In this document: positions 14,840 through 19,236 of the stretch, in pieces | How positions within the stretch are numbered: position 1 is the first letter of the stretch | How the letters are laid out: each line of letters opens with the position of its first letter | NCBI GenBank assembly: GCA_002405485.1 | Contig: DHLW01000128.1 | Coordinates: forward strand, 4,107-23,342 | Length of the DNA: 19,236 bases | DNA from: Phycisphaerales bacterium UBA4658 | Lineage (GTDB): Bacteria; Planctomycetota; Phycisphaerae; Phycisphaerales; UBA1924 | Direction of reading: 5' to 3' | Translations under genes and position numbers: made by a program | The notes under the pieces: generated by a model | What the model saw: only the letters and a program-made list of their open reading frames with translations | What the model was told of the DNA's origin: nothing | Database searches by the model: none

Positions 14840-15601
14840 GTGTGGTCGCCGGAGCACATTGCCGATGCGTTGGCGAGCGCCTTGGAGCAGCGGGAGCGCG
14901 AGCTTCGCGACGAGCACGCGGTGTACGGGCTGGATGCGCTGGTCGAGGTGGACGTGCATCCGCTGCTGGTTGCGGGGCTTGCGAGAGCGGGGTATGGGGT
15001 GCTGCGGGAGCAGGCGTATCCGCACGAGTGGCGGGGCAAGCGGAGATCTGGTGGTCGATCGGACCTGCCTGAGCATCGGGATCGGCGGCGGTGCGATCTG
15101 GTCCTGACCCCTCAGCCCGGGCAGGTGCTGGATGACGCGCTCGTGAACGAGCGCCGGCGGATGCGCGAGATTGAGGAGACGCGAGGATCGTTGTTTGAGG
15201 GGCTGGCGGCGGGGTTGGCCGGGCCGCCGCAAGACCCGCGACGGGTGCCGCCGGAAGAGGCGTTCTGGCTGGAAGTGAAGACCGTGCAGCAGTTCTGCGT
15301 GACCAGCGGGGTTCCCGGGCCCAACGGGGCGTATGCGTCGGAGCTGACGCGGAACCCGGTGAAGGACCTTGCGAAGCTGGTGGCGGATGAGCGTGTGTGT
15401 CACGCGGGGGTGTGCGTGGTGCTGTGCGCGGCGGATGAGGCGACGGCGCGGCATGACCTAGCCGTGCTGGCGCACAGGTGCCTGGACCGGAACCTGCCGA
15501 TCACGTCGCCGGAGATCCGCGTGCACCGGATGCAGGATCGGATCGGCAACGGCGTGTGCGCGGTGGGGCTGGTGTCGATCGCCGGACGAGTGCGTGTCTG
15601 A
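14840..15601 (+). CDS. Uncharacterised protein with PD-(D/E)XK nuclease-like active site
   Basis: A 253-residue soluble protein with no signal peptide or membrane segment, which I do not recognise as a named family. From the GTG at 14840 it has a helical N terminus, then VEVDVHPLLVAGLARAG (35-51) and YGVLREQAYPHEW (52-64), a basic stretch, CDLVLTPQPG (85-94) and FWLEVKTVQQF (142-152). The Asp in a hydrophobic strand (D86) followed about 60 residues later by E-x-K (E145, K147) fits the PD-(D/E)XK restriction-endonuclease-like fold. A third core strand VCVVLCAAD follows. The start is uncertain: an ATG at 14738 is in frame but lies upstream of the terminator hairpin, while GAGG sits 11 nt before the GTG. 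No methylase or repair gene is adjacent. Confidence 0.7.
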   Translation: MWSPEHIADALASALEQRERELRDEHAVYGLDALVEVDVHPLLVAGLARAGYGVLREQAYPHEWRGKRRSGGRSDLPEHRDRRRCDLVLTPQPGQVLDDALVNERRRMREIEETRGSLFEGLAAGLAGPPQDPRRVPPEEAFWLEVKTVQQFCVTSGVPGPNGAYASELTRNPVKDLAKLVADERVCHAGVCVVLCAADEATARHDLAVLAHRCLDRNLPITSPEIRVHRMQDRIGNGVCAVGLVSIAGRVRV

Positions 15602-15619
15602 GCGGATCGCGACCGGGGC

Positions 15620-16516
15620 TCAGTTGGCTCTGCAGTTCCACTCAACGCCCGGCGTGTAGCCGATCATCTGGTAGAGCTGCTCGCGGGTCTGCATCTGGTC
15701 GAGGACGTTGTAGACGCTGCCGTCGCGCTTCAGGGTGGCGAGGGCTTTGGTCACGGCGCCCATGGCGATGCGGAGCATGCTGACGGGGAAAATCACGCAG
15801 GAATAGCCCATGGCGGCGAAGCGTTGAGCGGGGATGATCGGGGTCTTGCCGAACTCGGTCATGTTGGCGAGCAGATAGGGTTTCTTGGCGGCGGCGGCTG
15901 ATCGCAGGCGGTCGGCGACGAAGCGGAACTCTTCTTCAGATTGCAGGCCCTCTGGAAAGATCATGTCGGCGCCGGCGTCGAGATAGGACTGGGCGCGCTT
16001 GACGACGGCGTCGAGGCCTTCGACGCCGCGGGCGTCGGTGCGGGCGCAGATGATGAAGCCCTCGCCGATCTCCTTGGCGGCTTTGGCGGCGGCGGCGACT
16101 TTTTCGGCGGCGTGGTCGAGGGGGATGAGCTTTTTGCCGTCGAGATGGCCGCAGCGTTTGGGGAAGACCTGGTCTTCGATGTGCAAACCGGCCGCGCCGG
16201 CGCGGGAGTATTCGACGACGGTTCGACGGACCATCTCGCTCTCGCCAAAGCCGGTGTCGGCGTCGGCGATGAGCGGCAGTCCGGAGGCGTCGGCGGCCTC
16301 GCGGATAAGTCGGCAGAAGTGTTCGAGGGTGAGCAGTCCGACATCGGGGACACCGGCCGAGACGCTGGTCGCCGCGCCGGAGATGTATGCGCCTTCGAAG
16401 CCGGCGTCTTTGATGGCTTTGGCGCAGAGAGCGTTGAACGCGCCGGGGAGCATGACGCAGGCGCCGGGTTTGTCCATGAGGGCGCGGAGGCGCTGGCCGG
16501 GGGGCAGAGTGGTCAT
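15620..16516 (-). CDS. prpB: 2-methylisocitrate lyase-like enzyme (ICL/PEP mutase superfamily)
   Basis: A 298-residue cytosolic enzyme, close in length to E. coli PrpB. PrpB cleaves 2-methylisocitrate to pyruvate and succinate in the methylcitrate cycle for propionate. Motifs in order are SGAATS (47-52, substrate phosphate/carboxylate loop), DADTGFGE (85-92, Mg-binding), HIEDQ (112-116) and the catalytic KRCGHLDGK (120-128, C122), then ICARTDAR. The CGH loop separates lyases from PEP mutases. No prpC, prpD or acnD lies beside it, so a related carboxyphosphonoenolpyruvate- or oxaloacetate-type activity is possible. The ATG at 16516 matches the family's N terminus and follows TACCAT by 6 nt; the open frame upstream is an 8-bp repeat and not coding. 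Confidence 0.9.
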   Translation of the reverse strand: MTTLPPGQRLRALMDKPGACVMLPGAFNALCAKAIKDAGFEGAYISGAATSVSAGVPDVGLLTLEHFCRLIREAADASGLPLIADADTGFGESEMVRRTVVEYSRAGAAGLHIEDQVFPKRCGHLDGKKLIPLDHAAEKVAAAAKAAKEIGEGFIICARTDARGVEGLDAVVKRAQSYLDAGADMIFPEGLQSEEEFRFVADRLRSAAAAKKPYLLANMTEFGKTPIIPAQRFAAMGYSCVIFPVSMLRIAMGAVTKALATLKRDGSVYNVLDQMQTREQLYQMIGYTPGVEWNCRAN

Positions 16517-16528
16517 GAGGGGATGGTA
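16517..16528 (-). promoter_or_regulatory. Candidate leaderless -10 element of the prpB-like gene
   Basis: TACCAT on the minus strand (16528-16523) ends 6 nt before the ATG at 16516, with no Shine-Dalgarno. The matching -35 region would fall in the 8-bp repeat array and has no good hexamer at 16-18 bp. Confidence 0.35.
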
Positions 16529-16540
16529 TTCGGTGGGAGA

Positions 16541-16604
16541 GGCAGCAAGGCAGCAAGGCATTGGGGCATCAAGGCATCGAGGCACGCAGGCACCGAGGCA
16601 CGGA
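16541..16604. repeat. Eight-unit degenerate 8-bp tandem repeat
   Basis: Eight consecutive 8-bp units all begin GGCA on the plus strand (GGCAGCAA twice, then GGCATTGG, GGCATCAA, GGCATCGA, GGCACGCA, GGCACCGA, GGCACGGA). A degenerate ninth unit follows. The repeat is upstream of the prpB-like start, between its -10-like box and the hairpin at 16631-16663. The period is not a multiple of three, so it is not a coding repeat. Confidence 0.85.
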
Positions 16605-16624
16605 GGGCCACAGATCATCTGGGC

Positions 16625-16663
16625 AAAAAGCCGAACGCCGCGAGGGTCACTCGCGGCGTTCGG
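16625..16663 (-). terminator. Strong Rho-independent terminator downstream of the haloperoxidase gene
   Basis: A perfect 14-bp stem (16631-16644 with 16650-16663, arms CCGAACGCCGCGAG/CTCGCGGCGTTCGG) has a 5-nt loop. On the minus strand it is followed by GC and five T residues (16629-16625). It lies about 270 bp past the haloperoxidase stop codon, an unusually long distance, and insulates the prpB-like gene from that transcript. Confidence 0.85.
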
Positions 16664-16689
16664 AGGTTCAGTAAGCGGTTGTGTTGGCG

Positions 16690-16847
16690 CACTCTCTCGC
16701 CACTCCCTCGCTTACTGGGGAGCGGCGTGCCGCTTTCGCGGAACCGCATCCCTCTCTCTCGCACTGAATCTCTCTCTGCCGCCGAGATCTCTCTCTCCAG
16801 CGGCACTCTCTCTCCATCCATCTCTCTCCCTCCGCTTCTCTCCTCCA
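16690..16847. repeat. Spaced CT/GA-repeat tract in a 269-bp gap
   Basis: Between the terminator stem and the haloperoxidase stop (16664-16932) I see no convincing gene. The gap contains recurring CTCTCTC runs on the plus strand. From 16751 they recur at about 16751, 16769, 16788, 16806, 16820 and 16836, that is every 14-19 bp, with an unrelated 8-11 bp spacer between most of them. Two shorter runs lie at about 16692 and 16703. In the haloperoxidase transcript these read as GAGAGAGA, so this would be a purine-rich 3' untranslated region. A 49-codon frame (16817-16668, minus) ends just before the terminator but is made almost only of this repeat. Confidence 0.7.
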
Positions 16848-16932
16848 AGAGGACGCGGATGGGTCGTTGGTGCGGGGTTCTGACACGGGCGGGCCGCCTG
16901 TGCCACCAAAGCCGAGGCAAAGCCAGAGTCGA

Positions 16933-18243
16933 TCAGCGACGGCGACGCATCGCGAGGACGCCGGCAAGGGCGAGCAGGGATCCCGCGCCGGGGGCGGGGA
17001 TGACCTGGAAGTAGTTGGCGAGGACATAGCTGGAGACGTTCGCACCGATCTGCTGGCCGAAGGTGTTGTCGAAGCTGAAGTGGATCCCGCCGTAGATTCG
17101 GCTGAGGCCGGCCTCGTTGGCGGCGGCGTTGAGACTGGTGAGCAGTCGGGAGACGCCGAAGTCGCCCTGGAAGGTGACGTTGATGGCGTCGCCGCCGAGC
17201 AGAGCGGCGAGGGTGTTGGCAGCGGCGCGGCTGAAGGTGGAGTGTCCGCTGACGTACGTGGGGTGATTGGGCGTGGCCAGGAGGGGCGTCCAGGCGGTGT
17301 CCGGACTGGTGAGCGCGTTGCCATCGGTGTCGGCGAGGCGGATGGCGTCAACTGGGCGCCACATGTCCTGGGTGTACTTGCAGTCCCAGGCGCAGATGGC
17401 GGCGTCGGCCATGGCGACGTTCATGGCGGCGAAGAGGCGGGCGTTCTCGGTGATGGACAGGCCGCGGGATTGCGAGATGTCCTTGGCGATGAGGTTCCAC
17501 GCGCCCGGGGGCGTCTTGGTGCCGGCGTTGAAGGCCCAGGCACGGGCGATATCCGCCTGCTCGGGAGTCCGGGTGGAGCTGTTGATCGCGCCGATCTGCT
17601 TCACCTCGTTGAGGGCGTTGGCGTACTCGACGCTGGAGAGCGTCGGCGGCAGACCGGGACGGAACGACGCGCCCGACGGAATGGCAAAGGGCGTCACGTT
17701 GCCCCAGTGCGGAAGGGCGGCGGCGACGGGATTATCCGCGGCGGGGCGCCAGCGACCGGGGGTGAGCGAGCCGGGGAACGTGATCCCGCCAGGGTTGGTG
17801 GACTGGTCGTTAGACCGGGACAGATTCATCGTCATGCCGATGGTCTGGCCGAGGGTCATGCCGGCGGTCTTGCCGGGAGAGTCGGGGATCGCCGCGAGCT
17901 GGGAGTCGCGGAGCGCGGTGAACGTCGCGGCCTGGGTTGGGAAAAGGGACGAAGCGACGGTGAAGGCGGCGACGGCAGCGGCGGCCTCGCGGCTGGTGCC
18001 GGGGGCGGCGACGGTGTTCACCATGTACGGCTGGTACAGACGATCAACCGAGTTCACCGCGTCATAGACCGCGCCGTGGATCATCGCGAGAGCGCGGCTG
18101 GCGCGCGGCGGCGGGGTCGAGGTGTTCTGCACCGCGTTCAGAGCGGCGGAGTTCCAATCAAGAATGGTGTCGGCGGCTGCGGTGCCCGAGAGAGTGAGCA
18201 GCGCGATCACGCCTAGGCCGGCGCGCACAGATGCACAGCACAT
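16933..18243 (-). CDS. Exported vanadium-dependent haloperoxidase-like protein (PAP2 superfamily) with PEP-CTERM-like tail
   Basis: A 436-residue exported protein: signal peptide about 1-24 (ending TAAAD), then an all-helical domain. It keeps all three vanadate/phosphate-binding motifs of the vanadium haloperoxidase/PAP2 superfamily: K-x6-R-P (KYTQDMWRP, K289-R296), S-G-H (YVSGHSTF, S332-H334) and R-x5-H (SRIYGGIHF, R382-H388). The C terminus (about 414-436) is IPAPGAGS, a hydrophobic stretch LLALAGVLA and then MRRRR, like PEP-CTERM sorting signals with PAPG in place of PEP. The likely activity is halide or thiocyanate oxidation with peroxide, or phosphatase; sequence alone cannot separate these. 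The ATG at 18243 follows GGAGG by 7 nt; an upstream in-frame extension is discounted because the signal peptide starts here. Confidence 0.88.
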   Translation of the reverse strand: MCCASVRAGLGVIALLTLSGTAAADTILDWNSAALNAVQNTSTPPPRASRALAMIHGAVYDAVNSVDRLYQPYMVNTVAAPGTSREAAAAVAAFTVASSLFPTQAATFTALRDSQLAAIPDSPGKTAGMTLGQTIGMTMNLSRSNDQSTNPGGITFPGSLTPGRWRPAADNPVAAALPHWGNVTPFAIPSGASFRPGLPPTLSSVEYANALNEVKQIGAINSSTRTPEQADIARAWAFNAGTKTPPGAWNLIAKDISQSRGLSITENARLFAAMNVAMADAAICAWDCKYTQDMWRPVDAIRLADTDGNALTSPDTAWTPLLATPNHPTYVSGHSTFSRAAANTLAALLGGDAINVTFQGDFGVSRLLTSLNAAANEAGLSRIYGGIHFSFDNTFGQQIGANVSSYVLANYFQVIPAPGAGSLLALAGVLAMRRRR

Positions 18244-18250
18244 ACGAGAG

Positions 18251-18255
18251 CCTCC
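18251..18255 (-). promoter_or_regulatory. Shine-Dalgarno sequence of the haloperoxidase gene
   Basis: GGAGG on the minus strand ends 7 nt before the ATG at 18243 and fixes the start at the signal peptide. Confidence 0.8.
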
Positions 18256-18289
18256 AATATGGAACGGACGAGAGAGAGGGACGATGCCG

Positions 18290-18316
18290 AGTGTCGAGCG
18301 ACCGATGCTCGACACT
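18290..18316. promoter_or_regulatory. Perfect inverted repeat upstream of the haloperoxidase gene
   Basis: Arms AGTGTCGAGC (18290-18299) and GCTCGACACT (18307-18316) pair perfectly over 10 bp around a 7-nt centre. The element lies 47-73 bp upstream of the start codon, in a 276-bp divergent gap. It has no T run on either strand, so it is more likely an operator for a dimeric regulator or a leader hairpin than a terminator. I see no clear promoter for this gene. Confidence 0.55.
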
Positions 18317-18484
18317 CCAGCCAGAATGTACATCACACACCGAAAATGGCCACCAACCGGTGTGCGCGGCATGGTCGGCGCGCGCGGAAGAGTGGGCGAT
18401 GTCGTCACAGTTTGCCCAGTTTTCCGGGGTTCGCGTGTGGCGGGCGATCTTCTCGGAGCAGGTTCGGGTCGAGAACATGCGAAC

Positions 18485-18519
18485 TTGCCCATGTTGACGC
18501 GCCGTGAGATACTCCCGGG
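18485..18519 (+). promoter_or_regulatory. Candidate leaderless promoter of the NTF2-like lipoprotein gene
   Basis: TTGCCC (18485-18490) is followed after exactly 17 bp by GATACT (18508-18513), which ends 6 nt before the ATG at 18520. The -35 hexamer is identical to that proposed for rpmB. There is no room for a Shine-Dalgarno. Confidence 0.5.
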
Positions 18520-19113
18520 ATGGAGACGCTGAGAACAGGCGGGCGCGGGGTTGCGATCGGGGTGCTGTCAGTGGTGACCGGCCTTGCCGCAGGTGTTCTG
18601 AGCGGGTGCGGCGGGAGTGGGGGGCGCAACCAGCGGAGCGGAGCGGTGGAGACGTGTGCCGGATTCGGAGCCGAGGATGCGCGGAGCACGATCGAGGTTG
18701 AGCGCGTGCTGGATCGGCTGCATGCGGCGGCGAGTGAGGCCGACGGAGCGTCGTACTGGTCGTGCTTTGCGCCGGGCGCGGTCTTTCTCGGGACTGACGC
18801 GAGCGAGCGGTGGACGCTCGAGGAGTTCAAGGCGTATGCCGAGCCGCACTTTGCGAAGGGGCGAGGATGGACGTACCGGAAGGTGAAGCGCTGGGTGACT
18901 GTGCACGCCGCGCAGACGGCGTGGTTTGATGAGTTGCTGGAGAATGCCAAGTACGGGACGTGCCGCGGATCGGGCGTGGTGGTGAAGGGTGAGGATGGGG
19001 GGTGGCGGATCGCGCAGTACAACCTGAGCGTGCCGATACCCAACGAGCTGCTGGAGGGATTTGCCGCGCGGATTCGGGAGCATGAGGCGGCGAAAGCGGC
19101 GGGCACGAGGTGA
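18520..19113 (+). CDS. Lipoprotein with NTF2/SnoaL-like domain
   Basis: A 197-residue predicted lipoprotein: hydrophobic signal (10-28) and lipobox ending at C30 (GVLSGC). A Gly/Ser/Arg linker follows, then a domain of about 125 residues with the NTF2/SnoaL-like pattern. The pattern is an N-terminal helix IEVERVLDRLHAAASEAD, SYWSCFAPGAVFLGTDASER, EFKAYAEPHFAKG and then strands ending GGWRIAQYNLSVPIPNEL. Such domains bind small ligands or act as small enzymes, and the function here is unknown. Calcium/calmodulin-kinase-association or DUF4440-type relatives share the fold. The start is supported by the -35/-10 pair placed for a leaderless mRNA. The TGA overlaps the next gene's GTG by 4 nt, so the two products may work together at the envelope. 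Confidence 0.75.
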   Translation: METLRTGGRGVAIGVLSVVTGLAAGVLSGCGGSGGRNQRSGAVETCAGFGAEDARSTIEVERVLDRLHAAASEADGASYWSCFAPGAVFLGTDASERWTLEEFKAYAEPHFAKGRGWTYRKVKRWVTVHAAQTAWFDELLENAKYGTCRGSGVVVKGEDGGWRIAQYNLSVPIPNELLEGFAARIREHEAAKAAGTR

Positions 19114-19236
19114 GTGTGCGCGTGCGTGAGCGGCTTGGAGGGGTGTGGGCGGGCTTCTGCTCAGTGGTGCGAGCGTGGCCGGCGTGGGTGTTTCCGTTCA
19201 TGGTGTGGCTGATCGGGTCGTTCTTTCTGATGGGGG
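19110..19236 (+). CDS. N-terminal part of a membrane protein (3' end outside window)
   Basis: An open frame from a GTG at 19110 runs off the window end after 42 codons. It begins with a basic stretch (MSVRVRERLGG) and then a hydrophobic segment (AWVFPFMVWLIGSFFLMG), the look of a cytoplasmic N terminus and first transmembrane helix. The GTG overlaps the TGA of the preceding lipoprotein gene (GTGA), typical of translational coupling. The family cannot be named from this fragment. Confidence 0.5.
   Translation, partial: MSVRVRERLGGVWAGFCSVVRAWPAWVFPFMVWLIGSFFLMG

Noticed and set aside
16517..16618. N-terminal extension of the prpB-like gene
   Set aside because: The extra residues are translated from the 8-bp tandem repeat, and the family starts at the ATG at 16516.
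16615..16821. Small minus-strand frames in the GA-repeat tract (68 codons to 16615, 49 codons 16817-16668)
   Set aside because: The first runs through the terminator stem. The second has a plausible GGAG 8 nt upstream and stops just before the stem, but its residues are almost only the translated GA repeat. Kept as a possibility under the repeat finding, not called as a gene.

Overview
This is a GC-rich, gene-dense chromosomal window with 19 protein-coding genes. It most likely comes from a planctomycete of the Phycisphaerae type. The support is a protein with a C-terminal GC-type dockerin and Cys-rich repeats, a secreted enzyme with dockerin-like calcium loops, a secreted haloperoxidase with a PEP-CTERM-like tail, a diderm outer-membrane assembly pair (BamD-like and LptE-like), and an McsA/McsB pair outside the Firmicutes clpC operon arrangement. 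I see no tRNA, rRNA, CRISPR array, insertion sequence or phage gene.

Layout. Positions 2-1156 (+) hold the C-terminal part of the membrane protease FtsH. It converges on a minus-strand block: a small conserved protein (4836-4567), a BamE-like lipoprotein (4532-4221), a type II/IV pseudopilin (4144-3650), ribosomal protein L28 (3566-3288, with its own terminator), and the coupled pair mcsA-mcsB (3133-1245). A DUF2721 membrane protein (4896-5423) and a TlpA/ResA-type thioredoxin with TPR-like repeats (5648-6766, followed by a strong terminator) run on the plus strand. Next, on the minus strand, come an 867-residue exported protein joining a NAGPA domain, a family-10-like glycosidase domain and six dockerin-like loops (9548-6945), and the overlapping pair bamD-like/lptE-like (11458-9699). 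A divergent ROK-family kinase (11572-12456), the Cys-rich GC-type dockerin protein (12686-14704) and a candidate PD-(D/E)XK-fold protein (14840-15601) follow on the plus strand. The minus strand then carries a 2-methylisocitrate lyase-like enzyme (16516-15620) and a vanadium-haloperoxidase-like protein (18243-16933). The window ends on the plus strand with an NTF2/SnoaL-like lipoprotein (18520-19113) and the coupled start of a membrane protein (19110 onward).

How the genes fit together. FtsH and McsA/McsB are protein quality control functions. BamD-like/LptE-like and the BamE-like lipoprotein point to outer-membrane biogenesis. Three large exported proteins carry C-terminal sorting or dockerin-type modules. 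No single dedicated operon or defence system is evident; this is mostly core and cell-surface genome.

The most general pattern I found concerns gene starts. Seven genes lack a usable separate leader and have a -10-like hexamer exactly 5-6 nt before the start codon, consistent with leaderless transcripts. Five others (L28 and four exported proteins) have a good Shine-Dalgarno sequence, and three more are reached through 4-nt stop/start overlaps. Other structure includes an 8-bp tandem repeat upstream of the lyase gene, a spaced GA-repeat tract between the haloperoxidase stop codon and its terminator, and a perfect inverted repeat upstream of the haloperoxidase gene.
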